A DNA stretch of 64,000 bases from Planctomycetota bacterium (GCA_018814045.1 JAHJAR010000042.1:1-64000), one strand, 5' to 3'; positions 1 through 9,046 are shown, counted from the stretch's first letter. Program-made: numbers and translations. Notes: generated by a model from the sequence alone, not told the origin.

Positions 1-801
1 CCCGCGACGCTCGTCCGCGAGTGGATGGACCTTGACCACCAGGGGCAGGTCATCCGGCAGCGCGGCGACGACCGCCGCCAGCATCGCCCGCTGATCTGCA
101 AAATGCGGAGCGTAGTAGTAGAGCTGCGTGTCGTCGTCCACCTGGAGTGGCAGGAATGCGAACGGGCGCGGGCCGTATTCGGGCCGTACACCGTTGCGAC
201 AACGCGCCCGCGCATCTGCCAGACGCTCGGCTTCCCACGGTGTGAGGGCGGTCTCCAGCAGCTCCGGGCGTCGAAACTGCGCCGCCGCGTTGATCCCGCC
301 GCGTGAAATAGCAACGGTCATGGGGGCGCGTCGCAGAGGGCCAAGCTCCATGCAGATGACGTCGATGTCCAGGTTGCGGGCTGCCCAGGCGGCGGCCTCG
401 ACGAATACGTGATCGCGACCGTTCCAGAGCACAACCGCTCCCGGACACCAACGCTCCAGGCAAACGCGCCAGAAACGTACCGCGGCGGCGGCGGCTTCGG
501 CCCGCTGCTCGGGCGACCATCCGCCCCGCCAGGCGTCGTACGCCCCGATGTCGGGGGGGATGAGCGGATCGGCGAGTCGAGGCCCGGCAGGAACCTCGCC
601 CTCCTGACCGACGTCGGGTGCTTCTTGAATCAGCACGAGCTCGCGCCAGTCGTCACTGATCGGAACTGCCACCTCGCCGGACGGGACGGCGAAGCGGCAC
701 CCAACGCCGCGCCGATCGAGCATGCCGGCTAGGCCCCCGAAGAGACGCGCCTGGGCCCGGGTGACGGGGGCAAAGACCAAGTCGAGGTTGTTGGCGTTCA
801 T
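1..801 (-). CDS. Capsule polysaccharide synthesis/export-like protein (3' end outside window)
   Basis: The frame is open on the minus strand from an ATG at 801 to the window edge, giving 267 codons, so the C-terminus is missing. The protein begins MNANNLDLVFAPVTRAQ. Near the cut end it contains PFAFLPLQVDDDTQLYYYAP, followed by a stretch ending LVVKVHPLADERRG. This pattern of LPLQ, a D-rich turn and KxHP is typical of the KpsS/KpsC-like capsule synthesis family, whose members add or transfer sugars such as the Kdo linker in the cytoplasm. The assignment rests on these motifs only. It is divergent from the glycosyltransferase at 1065, with a repeat-filled gap between them, and its content fits the surface-glycan locus that follows. 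Confidence 0.75.
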   Translation of the reverse strand, partial: MNANNLDLVFAPVTRAQARLFGGLAGMLDRRGVGCRFAVPSGEVAVPISDDWRELVLIQEAPDVGQEGEVPAGPRLADPLIPPDIGAYDAWRGGWSPEQRAEAAAAAVRFWRVCLERWCPGAVVLWNGRDHVFVEAAAWAARNLDIDVICMELGPLRRAPMTVAISRGGINAAAQFRRPELLETALTPWEAERLADARARCRNGVRPEYGPRPFAFLPLQVDDDTQLYYYAPHFADQRAMLAAVVAALPDDLPLVVKVHPLADERRG

Positions 802-917
802 TCCGCTTCCTGCCCGCGTGTTTCGCCGCTGCGCGCGCGGGCTCTCAACGCACAGACGACGGACTGCCGATAATCACTATTGCTATCGTGTCGCCGGTCG
901 CGGCGGCTTAAGAGCGC

Positions 918-995
918 CTGACAGAACCGAGCCGCGACCGTAAGACCGAGCTGCGATCGCAAGAACCGAGCCGCGACCGTAAGGGAGCGGTTTCC
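918..995. repeat. Dispersed palindromic repeat, copy A (core only, near-tandem)
   Basis: The divergent gap 802-1064 holds two and a half tandem copies of a ~20-nt unit, ACCGAGCCGCGACCGTAAG, at 925-943, 944-962 and 965-983. The last runs into GGAGCGGTT. The same core recurs at seven other places in the window. This copy lacks the right arm that would complete the palindrome, so it is either a partial element or an expansion of the unit. No clear promoter is visible in the rest of the gap. Confidence 0.8.
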
Positions 996-1064
996 AGCGC
1001 CAACAGCTCCGCGCGCTGGCCGAAGCTCCGTTAGACGCTCCGAGTGCCCGGAAGCGGAGACTGG

Positions 1065-3464
1065 ATGACAAACGCCGCTACCACGACCGACCCACGTCGC
1101 GAGCAGATCCTGGCGGCCTTCCGAACGGGCGATGCATACGGGCTGCTCGGCGGAGCAGAAGGCTACCTGCGTGCTGTGCCGGCCGACGACGAGGTCCGGG
1201 CCGTCGCCGTGCGTGCGTATGCCGGGCTCGGGCTGGCCGGCGCGGCGTGGCGGTTGCTCGACCACCCGGCGTTGGATGGCGAGTTGCGTACACGATTGGC
1301 CGGTCAGATTCCCCGCTGCGAGCGGCGGAGTGCCTGGTGCAAGCTCGCCGCTCGCTTCTCCGCCAACCTTGCTGTTTTCAACGAGCGCACCGGTCTGGGC
1401 AACGCCGTGCAGGCGGTATGGCGTGCGGCACGCAGCCGGCTGCAATTGTTGCACAGCAGCGACGGCAACTACCAGGTTTTCAGCGCCTGGGCCGAGGCGC
1501 CCGGTTGGCTTCCGGGCTTGTTCCCGCACGATCAGTTCAACCGGGCGGATGAGTTCCGGCAGCAATGGCAGGGACGGGTGGTATCCGCGCTGGTGGTGAA
1601 TGGCCTGGGACTGGGCCATCTGCCGTTGGCGATTGTCGCTGCAACGCGCGAGACGTTCCTTGATTTCAGCGCGCGGATTGTGCTGCTCGAACCGTCGCTG
1701 CTGGCGTGGGCGGTCAACCTGCACCTGCACGACTGGCGGGCCGTACTGGGCGAGTCGCGGGTGACCATTTGTGCCGGGCCAGACGCTTGGCAGCGGCTCG
1801 AACAGCACCTGGCGGACGTCGAGCGCATCACGCTCAAGGTTCTGGACAGCGGGCCCGCCTGGCCGGGCAGCTTCGCGACGGAGCAGGTTGCGGCGCGGAT
1901 CGACGAGGCGAACGTCGCCCGGCGGACGCTACAGCGCGAGCTCTACCAACAGGTCTGTCAAACGCTGGCCGAGCGCGACGCCGAGTGGTGGGCGCGGCGG
2001 CTGACTGAGGCTGGCCGGGGCGGCGCGCCGCTGACGGTGGTCGGCGTGACCAGCCGGTTTACGACCGTGCTGAAATACGCAATGCGCGACCTGCTGGCGG
2101 CCTTTTCCCACATCGGGCACCGCACGCATATGTTCATGGAAGTGGACAACTCGGCCCACTTCGCACCCATTCGCCTGCTGCGTGATATGCAACGGCTGCA
2201 ACCGGACGTAATCATCATCGTTGATCATTTGCGCCACGAGTATCCCGCACTTTTTCCCGACAACATCCCCGGCATCTGCTGGATTCAGGATCGTCTGCCA
2301 CACTTGTTCACGAAGGACGCGGGCCGGGCGGTGCGGCCGTTCGAGTTTGTCATCGGCCACGGTTTCCCCGAGTGCCTGGTCGATTTCGATTATCCCGTGG
2401 ACCGCTTCTACCCCTGCGTGATCCCCACCAATCCGGACCAGATGTGCGACCCACAGGAGCGCGCCGCCGACCTCGAACCCTACCGCTGCGACGTGATGTT
2501 CGCCACCAACGCGTCTTCGACCACGGCTGAGCTTCACCAGCGTTACCGCGAGAAATACGACGACGCCGGGCGCGGCTTCGTCGACGCCGCCTACGAGACG
2601 CTCATGTCCATCGTGCGCCAACCGGAGTTCTGCGGCGACTACGACTACGAGGGACTGGTGGCGCTGGTCGAAAAGGAACATGGGCTCGCCATCACGGACG
2701 GCGGTGTGCGCGGCGACATAGTCGGAGCGCTGCGCGGCATGGCCGACCAGCATCTGCGCGAACAGACCATCGCGGCCGCAGCACGCTGGGCGGACGGGAC
2801 CGGGGGACGCTTCAACCTCTACGGGCGCGGTTGGGAGCAGCGGGAGGAATACGCGCGGTTCGCACGCGGCGTGGTGGAGCATGGTCGGCCGCTGGGGCGC
2901 GCGTTTCGGGCCGCGCGCATCAGCCTGCACGCCGGCTGCAATCCGGCTCTCCATCAACGGGTGCTGGACGGATTGTGTGCGGGGGGATTCTTCCTGATCG
3001 CGGAGAAGCCGTCCGATATGGCCCACGCACTGAACCAGGCCATCTACACGCACTGTCGCGAAAAGGAACTGAGACCGCCGTTTCGACTCGCGCCGGATGA
3101 TTTGCCCCAGCCACAGGCTGATGAGTTCGCACGTTTTCTGCGCGTTCGCGGCGGCCACCCGGAGGAAGGCATCGTCATCACCCAAGATATGGTCTTGAAC
3201 CTGCAGGCCGAGTGCGACTGGAAATGCCGGCAGAGACCGTCCGGCGTGTGGCCGCGCTACCACGAAGTTGTGTATCGCGGAGCGGACGAGCTCACCGCCC
3301 GCGTAGAGCACTTCCTCGAACATGAAGACGAACGCCGCGAACTGGCTGCGGAGATGCGGGCGGCGGTGCTGGAGAACTTCACCTACGACGCGCTCGTGCG
3401 CGCGGTGCTGGCCTTCATGCGTGATGTGCTGGCTGGGCATGGCCGCTCGCTTTTGGAGACCTGA
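1065..3464 (+). CDS. Large glycosyltransferase with CgeB-like C-terminal domain
   Basis: This is a 799-residue protein. The ATG at 1065 was chosen over the GTG at 1044 because GCGGAG lies just upstream. The middle region, with PDVIIIVDHLRHEYPALFPDNIPGI-type sequence and CWIQDRLPH, looks like the first Rossmann half of a GT-B fold. The C-terminal part contains FNLYGRGWEQ, ARISLHAGCNPALHQRV and GGFFLIAEKP, a pattern found in CgeB-like glycosyltransferases (Glyco_trans_1_2 type). The N-terminal ~250 residues are not recognised. The stop lies 4 nt before the radical SAM gene at 3469, so the two are probably co-transcribed. Its donor and acceptor sugars cannot be inferred from sequence. Confidence 0.8.
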   Translation: MTNAATTTDPRREQILAAFRTGDAYGLLGGAEGYLRAVPADDEVRAVAVRAYAGLGLAGAAWRLLDHPALDGELRTRLAGQIPRCERRSAWCKLAARFSANLAVFNERTGLGNAVQAVWRAARSRLQLLHSSDGNYQVFSAWAEAPGWLPGLFPHDQFNRADEFRQQWQGRVVSALVVNGLGLGHLPLAIVAATRETFLDFSARIVLLEPSLLAWAVNLHLHDWRAVLGESRVTICAGPDAWQRLEQHLADVERITLKVLDSGPAWPGSFATEQVAARIDEANVARRTLQRELYQQVCQTLAERDAEWWARRLTEAGRGGAPLTVVGVTSRFTTVLKYAMRDLLAAFSHIGHRTHMFMEVDNSAHFAPIRLLRDMQRLQPDVIIIVDHLRHEYPALFPDNIPGICWIQDRLPHLFTKDAGRAVRPFEFVIGHGFPECLVDFDYPVDRFYPCVIPTNPDQMCDPQERAADLEPYRCDVMFATNASSTTAELHQRYREKYDDAGRGFVDAAYETLMSIVRQPEFCGDYDYEGLVALVEKEHGLAITDGGVRGDIVGALRGMADQHLREQTIAAAARWADGTGGRFNLYGRGWEQREEYARFARGVVEHGRPLGRAFRAARISLHAGCNPALHQRVLDGLCAGGFFLIAEKPSDMAHALNQAIYTHCREKELRPPFRLAPDDLPQPQADEFARFLRVRGGHPEEGIVITQDMVLNLQAECDWKCRQRPSGVWPRYHEVVYRGADELTARVEHFLEHEDERRELAAEMRAAVLENFTYDALVRAVLAFMRDVLAGHGRSLLET

Positions 3465-3468
3465 ACGG

Positions 3469-5208
3469 ATGAAACTGGTTCTGTACAAGCCCCTGCTGCG
3501 GCGTCAGTACCACCTGGAGTATCGCTACTACCTCGGCTTCGGCTACCTGAAAGCCTATCTCGCGCAGCACTTGCCGGAGGTGGAAGTAGAGATTGCGCCG
3601 GATGCGCAGCGCGTTCGCGCCGCGGCGCCGGACGTTGTCGGTTTCTCGACCGTGACCGAAATGTGGCCGCACGTCTGCGACCTTTACCGCCGGCTGCGCG
3701 AGTGGTTCGACGGCCCGGTGCTCTTCGGGGGACCACACATCACGGCCCTGCCGCAGCTTCTGCCGCGCGGCAACAACATCGCGTTCATGGGTGAGGGCGA
3801 ACTGGCCCTGAAGCGCGTTCTGGAGGCCCTGCTGGCCGGGGCCGCGCTACCGGGCATCGACCGCCCAGCGGTCCCGGGAATCGCAGTCTGGAATGGGGAC
3901 CGTCTGCTGAGCGGGCCGCCGACGGAGTTCGTCGAAATCGACTCCCTGCCGCCGCCCGCGGACGCCCCAACCGACGTCTTCCCGCTGACAACCGTGCGGG
4001 GCTGCCCGTTTCACTGCACGCACTGCGTCGAGCACGCCACGCAGGGCCGGCCGCGCCAGATGTCGGCGGAGCGGCTGGCGGCACTGGTGATCGAGCGTCA
4101 TGACCGCTTCGGCACCACGGTCTTCGAGATGCTGGACGACGTCTTCCTGGTGTCCCCCCGGCGGCTGACTGCTTTTGTCGATATCCTGGATCGCCGCGGT
4201 CTGCTCGAGCGGCTCGAGTTCATCCGGGTTTCGTTGATGGCGCACCTGATTACGGACGAAGTCGCCCAAACGCTGGCGCGTATGAACCTGCGCTTGGCCG
4301 GAATGGGCGTCGAATCCGCCGACCCCGAGATACTGCGACGCTTCAAGGACGGCGTGGTGACGCGCGCGCACCTGGAGCGCGCCATCCAGGCCTGCACGAA
4401 CCACGGCGTGGGAATCGGCTCGTCGATGGTGCTCGGTTACCCGGGCGAGACCGAACGGCAGATGCGGAACACGATCGACTTTTACGCCGAGAAGATTCAC
4501 AAGACTTCGTTCGAATACTGGGAGACGTACGTGTGTCAACCACTGCCCGGCAGCACGCTGTGGAATGAGGGGCTGCGTGCCGGGCGGCTCTCCCCGAACA
4601 TGGATTTCTCGACGCTACGGATCGACGCCGATGTCGCCCACTTCGACACGCCGTGGTATTACGACAACGAACACACGTTGCCACGCGAACGGTTCCTCGG
4701 AATCCTGCGCGAGTACGACCTGATCCGCGCTGGCTTTTTTGTGCGCGACGCTGCCACGATCGTGGCACAGCCGCGGACGGACGTGTTTGTGCGCCAGTAT
4801 GTGCCCGCGGGGGTCGCGCGGCGCATGACCCTGCAAACACTGCGGGCGTGGAAAGCGGCCGACGGTCGTCCGATCGCGGTCTTTGGGGCCGGCAAGCACA
4901 CTCGCAAGATCATGCCGGCGCTGGTCGATTCGCCGGTGAGGATCGCCGCACTTGCCGACGACAATCTTGGGCGCGTCGGCGCGCGAATGGGGCCGTGGAA
5001 AGTGGTATCGACGTATGAAATGCTCAGCCAGGACATCGGTGCGGTCTTGATTTCCTCCGACATGCGGCAGGACGAACTCGCCACGCGCCTGCGCCCGCTG
5101 ATCGAAGCGCCACGCCGGCTGCTGACAATCTACCAGTCGGAAGAGCTGAGTCGCCGAGCCGCCGCGGAACCGGTTCTGCAAGAGGTCGAACTGGCGGAGA
5201 GTCGCTGA
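3469..5208 (+). CDS. B12-binding-type radical SAM protein with C-terminal GAGxHT domain
   Basis: The product is 579 residues. The ATG at 3469 is used because GGAG lies 9 nt upstream and it follows the preceding stop closely; an earlier start at 3322 would only read through the upstream gene in another frame. Residues ~1-150 form a B12-binding-like Rossmann domain (DVVGFSTVTEMW, VLFGGPHITALP). The radical SAM cluster is CPFHCTHC, with Cys179, 183 and 186. After ~450 comes a separate domain starting PIAVFGAGKHTRK at residue 468, with LADDN, GPWKV and VLISSD, also found in the two downstream tailoring genes. Members of this enzyme class methylate or rearrange unactivated carbons; the substrate here is unknown but probably part of a surface glycan. 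Confidence 0.85.
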   Translation: MKLVLYKPLLRRQYHLEYRYYLGFGYLKAYLAQHLPEVEVEIAPDAQRVRAAAPDVVGFSTVTEMWPHVCDLYRRLREWFDGPVLFGGPHITALPQLLPRGNNIAFMGEGELALKRVLEALLAGAALPGIDRPAVPGIAVWNGDRLLSGPPTEFVEIDSLPPPADAPTDVFPLTTVRGCPFHCTHCVEHATQGRPRQMSAERLAALVIERHDRFGTTVFEMLDDVFLVSPRRLTAFVDILDRRGLLERLEFIRVSLMAHLITDEVAQTLARMNLRLAGMGVESADPEILRRFKDGVVTRAHLERAIQACTNHGVGIGSSMVLGYPGETERQMRNTIDFYAEKIHKTSFEYWETYVCQPLPGSTLWNEGLRAGRLSPNMDFSTLRIDADVAHFDTPWYYDNEHTLPRERFLGILREYDLIRAGFFVRDAATIVAQPRTDVFVRQYVPAGVARRMTLQTLRAWKAADGRPIAVFGAGKHTRKIMPALVDSPVRIAALADDNLGRVGARMGPWKVVSTYEMLSQDIGAVLISSDMRQDELATRLRPLIEAPRRLLTIYQSEELSRRAAAEPVLQEVELAESR

Positions 5209-5228
5209 AACTACCGGACGCACGCGTC

Positions 5229-6899
5229 ATGCTCAAAATCGGCTTCATCCAGGCCCAGGGCAACGATTCGCGGAGCTATGGCATTCCGCTCTCGTTCGGC
5301 TATCTGATCGCGACGTTGCGGCAGAATGGGCTGCCGTTCGAGTACCACGTCACAGCCGAGCCATACGACCTCGCGGACTGGGCGCCCGACCTGATCGCCA
5401 TCAGTTCGGTCACGAGTTGCTTCTGGCAGGTGCCGCAGTTCGCCGAGGTATTCCATGAGCGGCTGCCCGAGACGCGGCTCGTGCTCGGTGGCCACCACAT
5501 CGGTGCGCTGCCCCAGCACTTGCCGGAAGCGGTCGACGTCGGCGTGATCGGCGAAGGCGAGGACACGTTCCTGGACCTGGTCCGGCGCTTCGTGCCCGGT
5601 GTCGGCTGGTCCGCGAAGGCGCTGCGAGAGGTGCGCGGGATCTGCTATCGCGATACCGCCGGCACTGTCCGCGTAACGGAGCGCCGCGCGCTGCGGTCCG
5701 ATCTGGATACGTTGCCGCTCCCCGTGCGTGGGCGCAACCACTACCAGCCGGACGAAGCCGTGCTCTTCACCTCGCGCGGTTGTCCGTTCCACTGCACCTA
5801 CTGCGCCACGCAGCGCTACTGGGAGAAATTCCGCCGTTTCAGCGCCGCATACGTAGTGCACGAACTCGAGCAGATCGTGGCGAGCATGCCGCATGTGCGG
5901 TCGGTCTATGTCCTCGACGATCTCTTCGTCGCCGATCGAGGGCGGCTACGCGAGCTGACGCGGATGATTGAGCAGTCGGGTCTGAATCGGCGGCTGAGCT
6001 TCCATGGCTTCGTCCGTTCCAACCTCGTCGACGACGAATTGTGCGAGCTGCTGTTGCGCATGAACGTGCGCGCTGTGCGCTTCGGGGCGGAATCCGGCAG
6101 CGACGCAGTCTTGCGGCGCATGGAGCGTGGTGGCAAGTGCACCGTAGCCACGCACCAGAACGCAATCGACGTTGCCCACCGCCACGGGCTGGCCTGCGGC
6201 GCCAGTTTTATGTTGGGTTTTCCAGGCGAGACGCGGGCCGATCTCCAGCAGACGTTCGACTTCATCCGCCGCAACGCGGGCAGGCTCGCGGTCGAAGGCT
6301 GCTACCTGACCGTACCGTTCCCGGGGACGGAGCTGTGGAACTGGGCGGCGGAGCGCGGCTACGTCGATGAGACGATGGACTGGCGGCGGCTGAACCTGGC
6401 CTTCGACAACCCGGACTTCGACTGGAGCGACTTCCTCTACCTCAACGAAGAGACCCTGCCGCGCGGCGAGTTCGTCCGGGCCGTGCTGGACAGCGGAATC
6501 CTGCCACCGGACGTTTACCAGCGCGGCGCGCGCGATGTGGCCGGGCAGCACGCGACTGCGCGGATGACGGCAGTGATGGCGGAACTGGCGGCCGGGGGAG
6601 TGCGGCGCGTGGCCTTGTACGGGGCCGGCGTGCACACGCGGCGGCTGACCGAGTGGCTCAGCAACGCGCCGGTCGCGGTTGTTGGGCTACTGGACGACAA
6701 CGCTGGTTTGTGGGGATCACACCTTGGGCCGTTCCGGGTTCATAGTCCCGAAGCGGCTGCCAGCCTGAACGTCGATGCCGTGATCCTGTCGAGCGACAGT
6801 TCGGAAGAAGCACTGTGGCAGCGGCGTGAGCGGTTCGAGCGTCTGGGTATACGCGTCTGCCGCCTGTATGGGGCGGAACAGCGGCTGGTCGGGGCCTAG
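5229..6899 (+). CDS. Second B12-binding-type radical SAM protein with GAGxHT domain
   Basis: This protein is 556 residues and starts MLKIGFIQAQGNDSRSYGIP at an ATG 20 nt after the previous stop, in the same transcription unit. The N-terminal domain has LIAISSVTSCFWQV and LVLGGHHIGALP, as in B12-binding radical SAM proteins. The cluster motif is CPFHCTYC (Cys185, 189, 192). The C-terminal ~100 residues carry the domain seen in its neighbours: RVALYGAGVHTRR at ~459-471, LLDDN, LGPFRV and VILSSDS. The two radical SAM proteins are paralogues sharing the whole three-domain order. The TAG stop at 6897-6899 is the first three bases of a dispersed repeat, suggesting the natural 3' end was reset by the element. 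Confidence 0.85.
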   Translation: MLKIGFIQAQGNDSRSYGIPLSFGYLIATLRQNGLPFEYHVTAEPYDLADWAPDLIAISSVTSCFWQVPQFAEVFHERLPETRLVLGGHHIGALPQHLPEAVDVGVIGEGEDTFLDLVRRFVPGVGWSAKALREVRGICYRDTAGTVRVTERRALRSDLDTLPLPVRGRNHYQPDEAVLFTSRGCPFHCTYCATQRYWEKFRRFSAAYVVHELEQIVASMPHVRSVYVLDDLFVADRGRLRELTRMIEQSGLNRRLSFHGFVRSNLVDDELCELLLRMNVRAVRFGAESGSDAVLRRMERGGKCTVATHQNAIDVAHRHGLACGASFMLGFPGETRADLQQTFDFIRRNAGRLAVEGCYLTVPFPGTELWNWAAERGYVDETMDWRRLNLAFDNPDFDWSDFLYLNEETLPRGEFVRAVLDSGILPPDVYQRGARDVAGQHATARMTAVMAELAAGGVRRVALYGAGVHTRRLTEWLSNAPVAVVGLLDDNAGLWGSHLGPFRVHSPEAAASLNVDAVILSSDSSEEALWQRRERFERLGIRVCRLYGAEQRLVGA

Positions 6900-6999
6900 A
6901 ACCTATCCCAAAAACGCCCTTAGATGGGCAGCAGAACCGAGCCGTGCGCGTAGGCCGGCGGTCTTTCGGCCACCGCTCCCTTACGGTCGCGGCTCGGGT
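6897..6999. repeat. Dispersed palindromic repeat, copy B (between convergent genes)
   Basis: The element begins TAGAACCTATCCCA, continues through GGGCAGCAGAACCGAGCC, and ends with the core in reverse, TTACGGTCGCGGCTCGG. It fills nearly all of the gap between the radical SAM gene and the convergent methyltransferase. Its first three bases are the TAG stop of the former, and its end lies 4 nt from the stop of the latter. It can fold into a long stem-loop and could act as a bidirectional terminator, although there is no U-run. Confidence 0.85.
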
Positions 7000-7002
7000 T
7001 TG

Positions 7003-8013
7003 TTAGACGCTCTTGAGTGCGTGATAGAGCAGGTAGCGTTGCCGCGTTGTGCAACGGTTGTTCAGGATTTGCAGCCCTTCCTGCCCATACCAGTTCTGCA
7101 TCTGAAATCCGACCCGCCGGAGCAACTGCTGTAGCTCCGTGCGTGTGAAATGACGCTGGTGGTAGGGGGCCTCCGCGATATCCATCACGTCCGCGTTGGG
7201 CGTCGAGCACAGCAGCATTCCACCGGGCCGCAGAAGACCGCCGGCGGAGTGCAGGAAAGTCTCCGCGTCAGCGAGGTGTTCGAGCGTTTCCAGTGAAACC
7301 AGCGCGTCGAACGGGGCACTCGCGGAGGCGGCGTCACACAACGCGCTGGCATCATCAATGGCCGCGGCCACGAAGCTGGTCTGCTCGTGCCGGTAGTAGT
7401 GGCGCGCGAAGGCGATGGCCTCCGCCGACACATCGACACCCTGTACGCGCGCTCCGCCGCTGGCCAGAATATAGCTGCCGTAGCCGTTGCCACAGGCGGC
7501 GTCGAGCACCACCGCGCCGGCCGGCAAATGCTGGAGCGCCCAGTAGTAGCGGGCTCTGTGGCCGAGTTCGATCTCGTCGAGGTTGCGCCCAATCTGGCGT
7601 TCGCCTGTGAAGGGCAGTTCCGGACCGTCGTCGCCGCGCGTTTCGTAGAGCGTCAGAATGGCACAGCGGTCGCCGAATTCCTCCTGCACGCGTTGCGCCA
7701 GGACACGCTGCTGTGTGTCAGACGAGACCAGGATGCCGGCGACGTTTTCATCGATGACTGCGGCCGGCGGGCCGACCGTCCAGGGCCCCAGGGGCTTGCT
7801 CCACCAGGCCGGAGAGTCGTCGACGATGCCCACAATCTTGTCGGCGTGGGCCTCCAGTACGCTCAGCACCTTGCTGGTGTGGGCGCCGGCCCCGAACACG
7901 ACGATGCCCGCCCGGCCGCGCCAGTCCGCCAGTACGCTCTGCACACGTTGACAGGCCTCTGCCCGTGAAGCGGAAGTACCGGCCGTGGCGGCGGTGGTCA
8001 TTACCTGGGGCAT
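7003..8013 (-). CDS. SAM-dependent methyltransferase with N-terminal GAGxHT domain
   Basis: The product is 336 residues. The ATG at 8013 has GGAG 7 nt upstream; an alternative ATG at 8001 overlaps the upstream stop as TAATG. The N-terminal domain has IVVFGAGAHTSK at ~37-48, IVDDS, LGPWTV and ILVSSD, the same module as the C-termini of the two radical SAM proteins. The C-terminal half is a class I methyltransferase, with VLDAACGNGYGS as motif I at ~168, GVDVS, SLETLEHL and LLRPGGMLLCSTPN. It therefore couples a presumed sugar- or nucleotide-sugar-binding module to methyl transfer. It overlaps the upstream methyltransferase gene by 13 bp, indicating translational coupling. Confidence 0.85.
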   Translation of the reverse strand: MPQVMTTAATAGTSASRAEACQRVQSVLADWRGRAGIVVFGAGAHTSKVLSVLEAHADKIVGIVDDSPAWWSKPLGPWTVGPPAAVIDENVAGILVSSDTQQRVLAQRVQEEFGDRCAILTLYETRGDDGPELPFTGERQIGRNLDEIELGHRARYYWALQHLPAGAVVLDAACGNGYGSYILASGGARVQGVDVSAEAIAFARHYYRHEQTSFVAAAIDDASALCDAASASAPFDALVSLETLEHLADAETFLHSAGGLLRPGGMLLCSTPNADVMDIAEAPYHQRHFTRTELQQLLRRVGFQMQNWYGQEGLQILNNRCTTRQRYLLYHALKSV

Positions 8014-8561
8014 TCCGGGGCTCCAGAGGGCCGGCGGGTGATGATGTGCAGGTGCCAGGGCTCGCTATCGGGGCCACTGGTGACGCGCTGCGCGTCGGCA
8101 TAGCCGACGTCCGCCAGCAACGCCGCCAGAGTCTCCCAGGTATAGCCCCAGCGGTGAGCGTCTTCCTTGCTCCCGCCGCGCTGGGGGTCCTGCCAGCCGT
8201 AGAAGCCGGCCAGGGCGTGGTTGAGGTTCTCGCGTGGGTCGGCGGTCCAACTCGTCTGCTGGCACAGCAGTTGGCGGGCGTGAAACGCCAGGTCTGGCAC
8301 GATCAGGCGCAGTTGTCCACCGGGTCTGAGGATCGCCAGCCAGGCTTGCAGCGTGCGGCGCGCGTCCTGTGGTTCGAGATGTTCGAGCATGTGGCGCGAG
8401 TAAATCTCGGCGACGCTGTTGGGCGCGAATGGCGACGTATCCCAGGCGGGCAATACGTGGTCGGCTCCGCGGCAGGCACGGACATCCATACCGACGAAGC
8501 CGTCACGACGCGTGTCGCCACAGCCATAGTTGATGCGGATTGCCTTGGTCGTAGTTTGCAT
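8001..8561 (-). CDS. Small SAM-dependent methyltransferase
   Basis: This protein is 186 residues. INYGCGDTRRDGFVGMD near the N-terminus is motif I of the methyltransferase type often found in glycan clusters. EIYSRHMLEHL and LRPGGQLRLIVPD supply motifs II and III. It is the first gene of a two-gene minus-strand unit with the GAGxHT methyltransferase, overlapping it by 13 bp. The acceptor is unknown; from context it is probably a sugar hydroxyl or amino group. The gene lies beside a large repeat-containing gap. Confidence 0.8.
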   Translation of the reverse strand: MQTTTKAIRINYGCGDTRRDGFVGMDVRACRGADHVLPAWDTSPFAPNSVAEIYSRHMLEHLEPQDARRTLQAWLAILRPGGQLRLIVPDLAFHARQLLCQQTSWTADPRENLNHALAGFYGWQDPQRGGSKEDAHRWGYTWETLAALLADVGYADAQRVTSGPDSEPWHLHIITRRPSGAPECPR

Positions 8562-9046
8562 CGCAGCTCGGTCCGGCGTGCCTGGCGTAGCACCGCGTGG
8601 TGCGTTCGCTTTTCAAATCGGGTGAACCACGCTGCGTCCTGAATGAGCGTTCGGCGTACCAGCCGATGGCCTCCAGCGTCGCTTCCGCGCGCCTAACCGA
8701 ACCCACTCGCGACCGTCAGAACCGAGCCGCGGCCGTCAGAACCGAGCCGCGACCGTCAGGGAGCGGTTGTGTCGAGAACCGGTCGGCGCCGCCGGCAACC
8801 GCTCCCTGACGGTCGCGGCTCGGAAAGACGTCGTAATTGCGCGACACTACACTGGCGCGCGTCGGCCGGGCACTGGCAGGGCACAGTTTCCGTCGCGCCC
8901 GTTCGCGGGTATTCAAGCCCCAAGACGGCGGATGCCGCGTGAATTCCTGCACTTGAGCGCAGATCCTGCGCTTAATCTCACGGGGTGGCAGCAGGTTGCG
9001 GCGATTGTGCTACCACACGCCGACGTGCAGCCATACAATGACGAAC
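8562..9046. other. Gene-free gap with repeat copy C and the rnpB promoter
   Basis: No convincing gene is present; the ORFs here translate the repeat. Apart from copy C at 8703-8859 and a candidate TACAAT -10 at 9034-9039, 8 nt before the predicted RNase P RNA start, nothing else is recognised. Confidence 0.6.
8703..8859. repeat. Dispersed palindromic repeat, copy C (tandem units, perfect 28-bp arms)
   Basis: Three tandem ~20-nt units (CCGAGCCGCGACCGTCAG type) lead into a perfect 28-nt inverted repeat, with left arm 8742-8769 and right arm 8796-8823. After the right arm comes a second module at 8824-8859 that reads, in reverse, CGCCAGTGTAGTGTC. The same module flanks copies E and H. This copy shows that the family combines a common core with exchangeable outer modules. 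Confidence 0.9.

Noticed and set aside
798-1808. 336-codon minus-strand frame overlapping the capsule and glycosyltransferase genes
   Set aside because: It translates the repeat (such as NRSLTVAAR) and the antisense of the glycosyltransferase; the real minus-strand gene starts at 801 in another frame.
1929-3488. Long minus-strand frame across the glycosyltransferase gene
   Set aside because: It is a codon shadow of a clearly coding plus-strand gene; its composition (many His, Arg, Val) and lack of motifs are typical of antisense frames in GC-rich DNA.
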